Below, in pieces: positions 8,974-18,212 of a stretch of DNA of 64,000 nt (the first letter of the stretch is position 1; every line of letters begins with the position of its first letter). The notes under the pieces were generated by a model. That model made no database searches. It saw only the letters and a list, made by a program, of their open reading frames with translations, and had not been told where the DNA came from. The translations under genes and the position numbers were made by a program. This DNA comes from Crenobacter luteus (lineage in GTDB: Bacteria > Pseudomonadota > Gammaproteobacteria > Burkholderiales > Chromobacteriaceae), in contig NZ_SLXG01000006.1 of NCBI RefSeq assembly GCF_004345725.1, forward strand, positions 1 to 64,000, written 5' to 3'.

Positions 8974-9778
8974 GGCCCGCCTCCAGTCCGAGGTCGGCGG
9001 CCAGCGAGGTCGGCGCCGGGTAGGCGAAGTGGACCGGCCCCTCGGGCGCGCCGTCGACGAACTGCCGCAGCCACGGCGAATCGGACGCGCGCACCTCGGC
9101 GGGCGTGCCCTCGGCGATGATCTTGCCCTGCGCGACGAAGAACACGTAGTCGACGATGTCGAGCGACTTGTGCACGTCGTGCGTCACCATCACCGCGGTG
9201 GTACCGAGCGCGTCGTTCAGTTTCTTGATCAGGTGCGCGATCACGCCGAGCGAGATCGGGTCGAGGCCGGTGAACGGCTCGTCGTACAGCATCAGCGCCG
9301 GGTCGAGCGCGATCGCGCGCGCCAGCGCGACGCGGCGCGCCATGCCGCCGGACAGCTCGGACGGCATCAGCTTCTCGGTTCCCCGGAGGCCGACCGCGTT
9401 GAGCTTCAGCGTGACGAGGTCGTCGATCAGGCGCGGCGGCAGGTCGGTGTGCTCCTTGAGCGGAAAGGCGACGTTCTCGCCGACGGTCAGGTCGGTGAAC
9501 AGCGCGCCGAACTGGAACAAAAAGCCCATGCGGCGGCGATGTTCGTACAATTCGGCGTGGCTCATGCGGGCGAGATCGCGCCCGTCGACCAGCACCTGCC
9601 CCTGCTGCGGGCGGACCTGGCCGGAGATCAGCCGCAGGAGCGTCGTCTTGCCGCTGCCGCTGCCGCCCATGATGGCGACCAGCTGGCCGCGCTCGACCCG
9701 GAAGGAGAGGTCCTTCAGGATGGGACGATCGTTGTAGGCGAAGCTGACGCCGCGGAATTCGATGAAGGGTTCGGTCAC
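8966..9778 (-). CDS. mlaF: ABC-type phospholipid transporter ATPase MlaF
   Basis: MlaF (270 residues) powers the MlaFEDB phospholipid transporter. The Walker A motif is GGSGSGKTT (38-46), the signature is LSGGMARRVALARA, and Walker B is LMLYDEPFTGLDP, followed by the H-loop VMVTHD. The extended C-terminus past residue 245 is where MlaF normally meets its partner and MlaB. It is the first gene of the operon; the AT-rich region just upstream holds a plausible promoter. Confidence 0.95.
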   Translation of the reverse strand: MTEPFIEFRGVSFAYNDRPILKDLSFRVERGQLVAIMGGSGSGKTTLLRLISGQVRPQQGQVLVDGRDLARMSHAELYEHRRRMGFLFQFGALFTDLTVGENVAFPLKEHTDLPPRLIDDLVTLKLNAVGLRGTEKLMPSELSGGMARRVALARAIALDPALMLYDEPFTGLDPISLGVIAHLIKKLNDALGTTAVMVTHDVHKSLDIVDYVFFVAQGKIIAEGTPAEVRASDSPWLRQFVDGAPEGPVHFAYPAPTSLAADLGLEAGHA

Positions 9779-9822
9779 GTTCTATCGTGTTGGAATCGGC
9801 GCAAGGGCCGGAAAATACGAAG

Positions 9823-9852
9823 ATTTTACCGTTTTTGCGCTCGCCGCGCCAA
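9823..9852 (-). promoter_or_regulatory. Candidate promoter of the mla operon
   Basis: On the minus strand TTGGCG (9852-9847), 18 bases and TAAAAT (9828-9823) lie 45 bases upstream of mlaF. The local AT content is unusually high for this genome. The boxes are imperfect, so this is only a candidate. Confidence 0.4.
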
Positions 9853-9877
9853 TCCGGCCGCCCGGAAAAATGACAAA

Positions 9878-9915
9878 CGGCTCGACCGGCCCCGCGTGCG
9901 GGGTCGGCCGAGCCG
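9878..9915 (-). terminator. Terminator of dapD, built from a degenerate element pair
   Basis: An 18-base stem (9878-9895 with 9898-9915) has one mismatch and one wobble; on the minus strand it is followed by TTTGTCATTTTT. The outer arms keep CGGCTCG but the core has drifted from CGGCCAA, so it looks like a decayed copy of the paired repeat seen at 5871 and 13257. Confidence 0.75.
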
Positions 9916-9939
9916 CGACAGGCTGCCCGGAAGGCCGGC

Positions 9940-10761
<822 letters not shown>

Positions 10762-10824
10762 TTTGTTGAGTCCTTTGGCGAGGTGATGTTCGGGAATGGT
10801 CATGATTATAGTTTTGCCTGGCGA

Positions 10825-12009
10825 TTAACGGGCCGCGTAGCGGGCGATACGGTGGGCTGCCTCGACGCAGTCGGCCAAAGGCGCGACCAGCGCGATGCGG
10901 ATATAGCCGGCGCCCGGGTTGACGCCGTGCGCGTCGCGCGCGAGAAAGCGCCCCGGCAGCACGGTCACGTGCTCGGCTTCGAACAGGCCGCGCGCGAAGG
11001 CGGCGTCGTCGCCGCCCGGGACGCGCGCCCACAGGTAGAAGCCGGCGTCGGGCGCGGCGAAGTCTAGCACGGGCGCGAGAATCGGCATGACCGCCGCGAA
11101 CTTGGCCGCGTACAGCGCGCGGTTCTCGGCGACGTGCGCCTCGTCGTTCCACGCGGCGACGCTGGCGGCCTGGAACAGCGGGCTCATCGCGCAGCCGTGG
11201 TAGGTGCGGTAGCGCAGGAAGGCGGCGAGGATGTTCGCGTCGCCGGCGACGAAGCCCGAGCGCATGCCCGGCACGTTCGAGCGCTTCGAGAGGCTGGTGA
11301 ACATCACCAGGCGCGTAAAATCGCGGCCGAGCTTCGCGGCGGCCTCGAGGCCGCCCAAGGGCGCCGCGTCGAAGTAGATCTCCGAGTAGCACTCGTCGGA
11401 CGCGATGGTGAAGCCGTAGCGGTCCGACAGCGCGAACAGCGCCTGCCAGTCCTCGAGCGACATCACCGCGCCGGTCGGGTTGCCCGGGCTGCAGACGAAC
11501 ACCAGCTGGGTGCGGCGCCACACCGCCTCGGGCACCGACGCCCAGTCGGGCTGAAAGCGCCCCTCGGCCAGCGTGTTGACGTAGTAGGGTTCGGCGCCGG
11601 AGAGCAGCGCCGCGCCTTCGTAGATCTGGTAGAACGGGTTCGGCGAGATCACCACCGGCTTTTCAATGCCCGACGCGTCGATCAGCGCCTGCGCGAACGC
11701 GAACAGCGCCTCGCGACTGCCGTTGACCGGCAGCACCTCGCGCGCGGCGTCGACCGCGACGCCGTAGCGGCGCTGCAGCCACGCGGCGCACGCGGCGCGC
11801 AGCGCGTCGCCGCCCTGGGTGGCCGGGTAGCCGGACAGGCCGGACAGGTTGGCCGATACCGCGTCCTTCACGCAGGCGGGCGCCGGGTGCTTGGGCTCGC
11901 CGATCGACAGGTTGACGGGGGAGCGCTCCGCGTTCGGCACCGCGCCGGCGAACAGTTCGCGCAGGCGCTGGAAGGGATAGGGTTGCAATGCGTCCAGATG
12001 GGGGTTCAC
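10825..12009 (-). CDS. dapC: Succinyldiaminopimelate transaminase (DapC type)
   Basis: A fold-type I, PLP-dependent aminotransferase that makes N-succinyl-diaminopimelate in the lysine/peptidoglycan pathway, the step before desuccinylation. The catalytic lysine is in TSLSKRSNVPGMRSGF (about residue 242), with the family SPGNPTG and ASDECYSEIYFD motifs. I chose the GTG at 12009 (reads VNPHLDALQPYPFQRL), because CGGAG lies just upstream and the sequence matches the usual N-terminus of beta-proteobacterial DapC. An ATG 11 codons earlier (12042) has no ribosome site. The neighbouring dapD supports the pathway call. Confidence 0.92.
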   Translation of the reverse strand: MNPHLDALQPYPFQRLRELFAGAVPNAERSPVNLSIGEPKHPAPACVKDAVSANLSGLSGYPATQGGDALRAACAAWLQRRYGVAVDAAREVLPVNGSREALFAFAQALIDASGIEKPVVISPNPFYQIYEGAALLSGAEPYYVNTLAEGRFQPDWASVPEAVWRRTQLVFVCSPGNPTGAVMSLEDWQALFALSDRYGFTIASDECYSEIYFDAAPLGGLEAAAKLGRDFTRLVMFTSLSKRSNVPGMRSGFVAGDANILAAFLRYRTYHGCAMSPLFQAASVAAWNDEAHVAENRALYAAKFAAVMPILAPVLDFAAPDAGFYLWARVPGGDDAAFARGLFEAEHVTVLPGRFLARDAHGVNPGAGYIRIALVAPLADCVEAAHRIARYAAR

Positions 12010-12167
12010 GGGCGGCTCCGGCGGTTGAGGCAAAACGGCCATCTTAAGAAATTGCGACGCGTCCTGACAAACTTGAACGTTTGTCCCAGCCGCGCGCGGC
12101 GCGCCGTCGGCCGGGCGACGCGCTTCCGCTACAATGGGCGACTCGTCCGACCTTTACCCCTTCTTGA

Positions 12168-13226
12168 ATGTCTTTGCCAGCCACTTTGTCGCAGACCCGC
12201 TTCGCCGCGCTGGGCGTGCTGTCGGTCGCCCTCGTCTGGGGGCTGATGTGGGCGCCGTTCCGCTTCCTCGCCGAGGCCGGCGTCTCGCCGCAGCTGTCGT
12301 CCTTCCTCGTCTACAGCATGGTGTCGCTGCTCGGCGCGGCGCTGTTCTGGCGCGTGTTCCGCGCGCACTGGCGGCTAACGCCGCATCTGGCGATCCTCTT
12401 GCTGGCCTTCGGCTGGACCAACTTCGGCTACACCAAGGCGATGACCGACGGCGAGGTGATGCGCGCGCTGTTGCTGTTCTACGCTTCGCCCTTGTGGGGC
12501 GCGCTGTTCTCGTGGTGGCTGCTGAAGGAGACGCTGACGCGGATCGGCTGGGCGGTGATCGCGGTGTCGCTGGCCGGCGTCGTCGCCATCCTGTGGCAGC
12601 CCGGAGCCGGCGGCGGCGCCTGGCTGTCCGAGCCGTACGAATGGATGGCGCTGACCTCGGGCATGGCCTTCGCGTTCGGCCAGGTGGTCAGCCGCCACGC
12701 GCGCGCGCTGCCGCCGCCGGTCAAGTCGTCGACGATCTGGCTCGGCACCGCGGCGCTGGGCCTGGCGCTATCGGGGGCCAACGGCGAGCTCGCGCGCGTC
12801 GCGACCATCGACGCCTGGCACTGGGCGGTGCTCGTCCTGCTGGCGGTGTCGCTGTTCTGCACCAGCGTGGTGTCGCAAGCCAGCCTCGCGATCCTGCCGG
12901 CCAACCAGGTGATCACGCTGATGCTGACCGAGCTGGTGTTCGCCGCCTTGTCGGCCTACGCGATGGCCGGCGAGACGATGAGCGCCAACGAATGGCTCGG
13001 CGGCGCGCTGATCGTCGGCGCCAGCCTGTTCTCGGGCCGGATGAGCAGCAAGCCGGCGCCGCTCGAAGTCGCGCCGCCGGCCGAGCTGGCGCGCTGCGGC
13101 GAGGCGGACCCCGCCGACGCGCCCGAGCCCGAGCCGGTCGCGCCGGCCACCGAGCCGCCGCCGGTGATCCGCCGCCGCAACATCGAAGGCGAGTCGACCC
13201 GACCGCGCGGCCTGCGCCGGCGCTGA
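12168..13226 (+). CDS. EamA/DMT-family transporter with a cytoplasmic tail
   Basis: A 352-residue inner-membrane carrier of the drug/metabolite transporter superfamily with two EamA repeats and about ten membrane segments (first at residues 12-32, last near 270-290). The substrate cannot be read from the sequence; relatives export amino acids, nucleotides or drugs. After the last membrane segment comes an unusual tail of about 60 residues that is rich in Pro, Glu and Ala and ends in a basic stretch (RRRNIEGE then RPRGLRRR). It stands alone and divergent from dapC, with a TACAAT-like -10 at about 12130. Confidence 0.88.
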   Translation: MSLPATLSQTRFAALGVLSVALVWGLMWAPFRFLAEAGVSPQLSSFLVYSMVSLLGAALFWRVFRAHWRLTPHLAILLLAFGWTNFGYTKAMTDGEVMRALLLFYASPLWGALFSWWLLKETLTRIGWAVIAVSLAGVVAILWQPGAGGGAWLSEPYEWMALTSGMAFAFGQVVSRHARALPPPVKSSTIWLGTAALGLALSGANGELARVATIDAWHWAVLVLLAVSLFCTSVVSQASLAILPANQVITLMLTELVFAALSAYAMAGETMSANEWLGGALIVGASLFSGRMSSKPAPLEVAPPAELARCGEADPADAPEPEPVAPATEPPPVIRRRNIEGESTRPRGLRRR

Positions 13227-13256
13227 CGCGCCGCCCGCCCCCGGCTCCGGACGATA

Positions 13257-13294
13257 AAAGGCTCGGCCAACCTCGCCAGGTTGGCCGAGCCTTG
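13257..13294. terminator. Bidirectional terminator made of an inverted element pair
   Basis: AAAAGGCTCGGCCAACCT, a short loop and AGGTTGGCCGAGCCTT form a long stem with flanking A and T runs. It separates the converging EamA gene and slyX. Both arms are full copies of the dispersed element. Confidence 0.9.
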
Positions 13295-13308
13295 TTGCGA
13301 CGCCGCGC

Positions 13309-13512
13309 TCAGTAGTGCGGCGGGATCTCGTGCTGCGGCGCATTGCCTGCCGCGTCCGGGCTCTGGTTCTGCAGCATCCGGTAGAGGATGCGCATCTGGT
13401 CCTGCAGCAGCGACAACTCCTGCTGCTGGCGCGCGACCGTCTGGTTGAGCGCGTCCAAGAGCTCGTCCTGGAAGGCGAGCCTGACCTCGAGCTCGTCGAT
13501 GCGCGATTCCAT
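13309..13512 (-). CDS. slyX: SlyX family protein
   Basis: A 67-residue coiled-coil protein with the SlyX pattern: an N-terminal ESRIDELEVRLAFQDELLDA followed by LNQTVARQQQE and a short Pro/His tail (IPPHY) typical of the family. The molecular role of SlyX is not known. It is the small single-gene unit between the EamA exporter and the antiporter gene. Confidence 0.9.
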   Translation of the reverse strand: MESRIDELEVRLAFQDELLDALNQTVARQQQELSLLQDQMRILYRMLQNQSPDAAGNAPQHEIPPHY

Positions 13513-13563
13513 GTTCCGACTCCCCAGTCTGTGCGATGCGCGGATTCTACGCGCGCGCGCCGC

Positions 13564-14877
13564 TCAGAGCACCATCGCCGCGACCCAACCGGCCGCCATC
13601 AAGGGCAGGTTGTAGTGCAGGAAGGTCGGCACCACCGTGTCCCACATATGGTCGTGCTGGCCGTCGACGTTCAGGCCCGAGCTCGGGCCGAGCGTCGAGT
13701 CGGACGCCGGCGAGCCGGCGTCGCCCAGCGCGCCGGCGGTGCCGACGATCGCCACCGTCGCCAGCGGCGAAAAGCCCATCGCGACGCACAAGGGCACGTA
13801 GATCGCCGCGATGATCGGCACGGTCGAGAACGACGAGCCGATGCCCATCGTGATCAGCAGCCCGACCGCCAGCATCGCGAACGCCGCCAGCGCGCGGCTG
13901 CCGGCGAACCACGCGGCCGACGTCTTCACCAGCGACGCGACCTCGCCGGTCGCCTTGAGCACCTCGGCGAAGCCGGCGGCGGCGATCATGATGAAGCCTA
14001 TCGTCGCCATCATCTTCACGCCCTCGGAGAACAGCCCGTCGGCGTCCTGCCACTTGACCGCGCCGGTCGCGATGAAGAGCAAAAAGCCCACCAGCGCGCC
14101 CAGCGCCATCGAGCCGCTGTAAAGCTGCACCGCGAAGGCGGCGGCGATCGCCGCCAGCGCGGTCGCCAGCGACTTGCGGCTCGCCTTCGCCTTCTGCCGC
14201 TCGGCCGCCTCGATGCGGCCGAGGTCGTAATGGCGCGGCCTGCGGTAGCTGAACAGCAGCGCGATCAGCAGCCCGGCGACCATGCCGGCGGCCGGGATCG
14301 CCATCGCGTGCATCACGTTCACGCCGGCGACCGGCATGCCGGCCTTCTCGACGTTGGCGAGCAAAATCTGGCGGAGAAAGATCTCGCCGAAGCCGACCGG
14401 GAAAAACATGTACGGCGTGACGAGGCCGAAGGTCATCACGCAGGCGACGAGCCGGCGGTCGAGCCTCAGGCGCGCCATCACGTACAAGAGCGGCGGCACG
14501 ATCAGCGGGATGAAGGCGATGTGGATCGGGATCAGGTTCTGCGAGGCGACGCTGAGCAAGAGCAGCACGACGACCAGCCCCCACTTCAGGCGCGTCTTGC
14601 CCGAATCGGACGACAGGCGCGCGACGGCGAGGTCGGCCAGCGCGTGCGGCAGGCCGGACTTGGCGATCGCGACGGCGAAGGCGCCCAGCAGCGCGTAGGA
14701 CAGCGCGACGCTCGCGCCGCCGGTGATGCCGCTATTGAAGGCGGCCAGCGTCTTGGCGAGGTCGAGCCCGCCGGCGAGGCCGCCGACCAGCGAGGCGACG
14801 ATCAGGCTGATCACGACGTGGGTGCGCGCGAGCGACAGCATCAGCATCACCAACACGGCCAGCAATACGGCGTTCAA
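13564..14877 (-). CDS. Na+/H+ antiporter family protein (YuiF-like)
   Basis: A polytopic inner-membrane carrier of 437 residues with roughly 11-12 hydrophobic segments, resembling the Na+/H+ antiporter (NhaC/YuiF-like) family. Clear family features are the conserved ALLGAFAVAIAKSGLP region near the N-terminus and the C-terminal segment GTAGALGDAGSPASDSTLGP. Members are proposed to exchange Na+ for H+ or to move amino acids such as histidine; the substrate is not established here. The start appears to be TTG at 14877-14875, with GAAAGGCTCC just upstream; no suitable ATG exists near. It may share a leftward transcript with slyX. Confidence 0.85.
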   Translation of the reverse strand: MNAVLLAVLVMLMLSLARTHVVISLIVASLVGGLAGGLDLAKTLAAFNSGITGGASVALSYALLGAFAVAIAKSGLPHALADLAVARLSSDSGKTRLKWGLVVVLLLLSVASQNLIPIHIAFIPLIVPPLLYVMARLRLDRRLVACVMTFGLVTPYMFFPVGFGEIFLRQILLANVEKAGMPVAGVNVMHAMAIPAAGMVAGLLIALLFSYRRPRHYDLGRIEAAERQKAKASRKSLATALAAIAAAFAVQLYSGSMALGALVGFLLFIATGAVKWQDADGLFSEGVKMMATIGFIMIAAAGFAEVLKATGEVASLVKTSAAWFAGSRALAAFAMLAVGLLITMGIGSSFSTVPIIAAIYVPLCVAMGFSPLATVAIVGTAGALGDAGSPASDSTLGPSSGLNVDGQHDHMWDTVVPTFLHYNLPLMAAGWVAAMVL

Positions 14878-14984
14878 AACGGAGCCTTTCGGAAAAAAAG
14901 GCCGCAGGGTAGCGCGCGCGGGGCGGGGAAAGGACCTGGGGTTTTCCCGCACGACCCGTCGTAAACGGCTGTTTTTACAGACCG

Positions 14985-15764
14985 TTACCCGCCCGGCCCC
15001 GCAAGGGGCACCGGGCGCGGCGCGTACAGGTCGAAGCGCGTGCTCTTGCCCGGCAGCTCGCCGCTGCGCGCGACGCCCGCCAGCGGCGCGCCCAACCGCG
15101 GGCGCTTGACCACCACGCGCTTCTTCGCCGCCGCGACCGCGGCGACCAGCAGCCTGTCGGCGTCGAGGTCGTCGCCGATCACGCTCTGAAAAGCCTGCAT
15201 ATCCTTCTTGGCCGCCGCGCTCTTGCCGGTGTCGGGGAACATCGGGTCCAGATACACCACGTCGGGGCGTGCGTCCTCGGCCAAGGTGGACAGCCACTCG
15301 GCGGCGTCCGCGTGCACCAGCGTCATCCGCGCGGCGATCGGCGCGGTCGTGTCGTCGCGCGACGCGCGCTCGAGCGCGTCGTCGAGCAAGGCGGCGGCGA
15401 CCGGCGAGCGCTCGATCAGCGTCACCGCGCAGCCGAGGCTGGCCAGCACGAAGGCGTCGCGGCCGAGGCCGGCGGTCGCGTCGACCACGCTCGGCGTCGC
15501 CGCGCCCTTGAGGCCGACCGCGCGCGCGACCGGCTGGCCGCGCCCGCCGCCGAACTCGCGCCGGTGGCGCGCCGCGCCGTCGACGAAGTCGGCGAACACC
15601 GCGCCGTGGCCCGCGGCGGCGGCGAGTTCCAGCCGCGCGGCGGTCAGCTCCAGCCAGTAGCCGGTCGCCGGCGGCGCCGCGACGACGTGCAGGCCGTAGC
15701 GGCGCGCCAGCTCCTCGGCGCGCTCGCGCCGCTCGGGATCGGACAGGAAAAGGGGAAAGGCCAT
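14985..15764 (-). CDS. rsmJ: 16S rRNA (guanine(1516)-N(2))-methyltransferase RsmJ
   Basis: RsmJ methylates G1516 of 16S rRNA with S-adenosylmethionine. The SAM-binding motif I is VVDATAGLGRDAFVLASLG, and the catalytic motif is VVYLDPMFPDTGKSA, both characteristic of this family. The chain has about 259 residues from the ATG at 15764, which has GGAG upstream; in-frame ATGs at 15776 and 15818 are possible but lack a site. It is divergent from comEC. One copy of the dispersed element at 15276 is read here as Thr-Leu-Ala-Glu. Confidence 0.92.
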   Translation of the reverse strand: MAFPLFLSDPERRERAEELARRYGLHVVAAPPATGYWLELTAARLELAAAAGHGAVFADFVDGAARHRREFGGGRGQPVARAVGLKGAATPSVVDATAGLGRDAFVLASLGCAVTLIERSPVAAALLDDALERASRDDTTAPIAARMTLVHADAAEWLSTLAEDARPDVVYLDPMFPDTGKSAAAKKDMQAFQSVIGDDLDADRLLVAAVAAAKKRVVVKRPRLGAPLAGVARSGELPGKSTRFDLYAPRPVPLAGPGG

Positions 15765-15863
15765 CGCGCGCTCCATCGTTCGAGCCGGCACGATAAGCGA
15801 TGCGCGCCGGCGCGGCAACGCCGTGCCGCTGGCGGCGCGTCATTCCATATTCATAATACGGAC

Positions 15864-18131
15864 ATGCGCCTCACGCCCCTGCCGCTGGCCGCGCTGATCG
15901 CCGGCCTGCTGATCGTCGCCTTCCTGCCGGCGCTGCCCGACTGGCGGCTCGCCGTCGGCGCCGCCGTGGCGGCGGCCGCGGCGGCGAAGCGCTGGCAAAC
16001 GACCGCCACGGCGCTGGCGCTGTTCGCGCTCGGCGTCGGCTGGGCGGCGTGGCGCGCCGAGACGAGGTTGGCCGAGGCGCTGCCCGCCGCGCTCGAGGGC
16101 GTGCCGCTGGGCGTCGCCGGGACGGTGCGTGGCTTCGCGCAAGCGCGGGACTGGGGCAGCCGCCTGGTGTTCGACGTCGAGACGGCCGAGGCGCCGTTGC
16201 CGTCGCGGCTTTTGCTGTCCGACTACCACGGCGGCGACTGGCCGCCGGGCAGCCGCTGGCGGCTCACCGTCAAGCTCCGGCGCGCGCACGGCACGCTGAA
16301 CGACGCCGGCTTCGACGCCGAGGCGTGGCTGTGGTCGGAGGGGCTGCTGGCGACCGGCACCGTCGGCCGGGGCCGGCAGCGGCTGGCCGACGCCCGCGAC
16401 CCGCTCGCGCGCGTCGACCGCGTGCGCGACGCGCTGTGGCAACGCATCCGCGCGACGCTCGGCGACACGCCGGCCGCCGCGCTCGTCGGCGCGCTGACGG
16501 TCGGCCAGCAGCAGGCGATCGCGCCCGCGCAGTGGCGGCAGTTCGCCGCGACCGGCCTCACCCATCTGGTGTCGATCTCGGGCCTGCACGTGACGCTGCT
16601 GGCGGCGCTGGTCGGCGCGCTCGCCTACCGGTTCGGCTGCCTGCGTCCGTCGCCGCGTGCGCCGCCGCGCGTGCTCGCGACGCTGGCGGGCCTCGCGGCG
16701 GCCTGCGGCTACGCGCTCCTGGCCGGCTGGTCGGTGCCGACGCAGCGCAGCCTCTACATGCTCGCCGCCTTCGGCCTCGCCCTGGTCGCCGCGCGCGGCC
16801 TGTCGGCGTGGTCGGCGTGGAGCCTCGCGCTCGCGGCGGTGCTCGCGATCGACCCCTTCGCCGCGCTCGCACCCGGCCTGTGGCTGTCGTTCGGCCTCGT
16901 CGGCGCGCTGCTCGCGCGCAACGTCGGACGGCGCGCGCCGCGCGGCAAGGCAAGGGGCTTCGCCGACGCGCAGTGGGCCGCCTCGCTGGCGTCGGTCGCG
17001 CCGCTGGCGGCCTTTTTCGGCAGCCTGCCGTGGGTCTCGCCGCTGGCCAACGCGGTCGCGATCCCGCTGGTCTCCGGCCTGTTGACGCCGCTGGCGCTCG
17101 CGGCGCTCGCGCTGCCCTTCGACGCGCCGCTCGTGGCGGCCGGTATGTTGGCCGAGGGCTTTCTCGCCGCCGTCGACGCGGCCTCCCGGCTGCCGGCCGT
17201 CACGCTCGCCGCCGCGCCGTGGCCGCTCGTCGCGCTCGCGCTGGCCGGCACCGCCTGGGCGCTCGCGCCGCCCGCGGTGCCGGGCCGCGTCTTCGGCCTC
17301 GCCTGCGTCGTGCCGCTGCTCGCCTACCGTCCGGCGGCGCCGGACGATGGCCACTTCCGCGCGCGCCTCGTCGACGTCGGCCAGGGGCTGGCGCTGCTGG
17401 TCGAGACGCGCCGCCACGCGCTGCTGTACGACACCGGTGCGGGCGAGGCCGCTCGGACGCTCGCGCCGGCGCTCGCCGGCTGGGGCGTGGACGCGCTCGA
17501 CGCGCTGGTGCTGTCGCACCACGACGCCGACCACGACGGCGCGGCGGCGAGCCTCGTCGCACAACTGCCGGTCGCGCGGCTCTACGCCGGCCAGCCGGAG
17601 ACGACGCGGGCGCTGCCGCTCGCGGCCGCACACTGCGCCGACGGGCTCGCATGGGACTGGGACGGCGTGCGCTTCGCCTTCCTGACCCCCGGCGCGCCGC
17701 CTGACGCCGGCGACAACGCGAAAAGCTGCGTGCTGCGCGTCGCCGCGCGCGACGGCGCCGCGCTGCTCGTCGCCGGCGACCTGCCGGCCGAGCGCGAGGC
17801 GGCGCTGGTCGAGAAGCACGGCGGCGCGCTCGACAGCACGGTGCTGGTCGTGCCGCACCACGGCAGCCGCACCTCGGGCAGCGCGGCGCTGCTGACGGCC
17901 GTCGCGCCGCGCTGGGCGTGGATAGGCGTCGGCTACCGCAACCGCTACCGCCATCCGCATCCGGGCGTGCTCGCGCGGCTGGACGGGCTCGGCGTCCGCG
18001 TCGCGCGCAGCGACCGCGACGGCTCCCTCGAATGGCACAGCGACGCGCCGGACGCGCTCGGGCGCGCCGCCGAGCGGCACGCGCGCTACTGGCGGCTGAC
18101 GCGCCGCGACGACGCCACGGCGGCGCGCTGA
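15864..18131 (+). CDS. comEC: DNA-uptake channel protein ComEC/Rec2
   Basis: ComEC forms the inner-membrane channel through which one strand of captured DNA enters the cell in natural transformation. The 755-residue protein has N-terminal membrane segments, an OB-like soluble domain (about 60-170), the multi-spanning Competence domain (about 195-460, with LTHLVSISGLHVTLLAALVG), and a C-terminal metallo-beta-lactamase-like domain. That domain starts near residue 493 with LVDVGQGLALLVE and carries the metal motif SHHDADHDG near 550. Length and order match full ComEC/Rec2. No clear ribosome site precedes the ATG, and CATAAT ends only 6 bases before it. Two copies of the dispersed element are inside and an inverted pair follows the stop. 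Confidence 0.95.
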   Translation: MRLTPLPLAALIAGLLIVAFLPALPDWRLAVGAAVAAAAAAKRWQTTATALALFALGVGWAAWRAETRLAEALPAALEGVPLGVAGTVRGFAQARDWGSRLVFDVETAEAPLPSRLLLSDYHGGDWPPGSRWRLTVKLRRAHGTLNDAGFDAEAWLWSEGLLATGTVGRGRQRLADARDPLARVDRVRDALWQRIRATLGDTPAAALVGALTVGQQQAIAPAQWRQFAATGLTHLVSISGLHVTLLAALVGALAYRFGCLRPSPRAPPRVLATLAGLAAACGYALLAGWSVPTQRSLYMLAAFGLALVAARGLSAWSAWSLALAAVLAIDPFAALAPGLWLSFGLVGALLARNVGRRAPRGKARGFADAQWAASLASVAPLAAFFGSLPWVSPLANAVAIPLVSGLLTPLALAALALPFDAPLVAAGMLAEGFLAAVDAASRLPAVTLAAAPWPLVALALAGTAWALAPPAVPGRVFGLACVVPLLAYRPAAPDDGHFRARLVDVGQGLALLVETRRHALLYDTGAGEAARTLAPALAGWGVDALDALVLSHHDADHDGAAASLVAQLPVARLYAGQPETTRALPLAAAHCADGLAWDWDGVRFAFLTPGAPPDAGDNAKSCVLRVAARDGAALLVAGDLPAEREAALVEKHGGALDSTVLVVPHHGSRTSGSAALLTAVAPRWAWIGVGYRNRYRHPHPGVLARLDGLGVRVARSDRDGSLEWHSDAPDALGRAAERHARYWRLTRRDDATAAR

Positions 18132-18133
18132 TC

Positions 18134-18153
18134 CTCGGCCAACGTTGGCCGAG
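18134..18153. repeat. Perfect palindrome of two fused uptake-element copies
   Basis: CTCGGCCAACGTTGGCCGAG is a 20-base perfect palindrome formed by two element copies head to head without spacer, two bases after the comEC stop codon. Confidence 0.85.
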
Positions 18154-18168
18154 CCGGAACGCAAAAAG

Positions 18169-18194
18169 GGCCGCCCCTCGCGGGACGGCCCTCT
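18169..18194. terminator. Terminator between comEC and the efflux operon
   Basis: AGGGCCGCCCC, a short loop and GGGACGGCCCT form a stem preceded by AAAAA, so on the minus strand it is followed by TTTTT and suits the end of the leftward efflux operon. It also lies downstream of comEC. Confidence 0.8.
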
Positions 18195-18212
18195 GTCGTT
18201 GACGCCGCCGGC

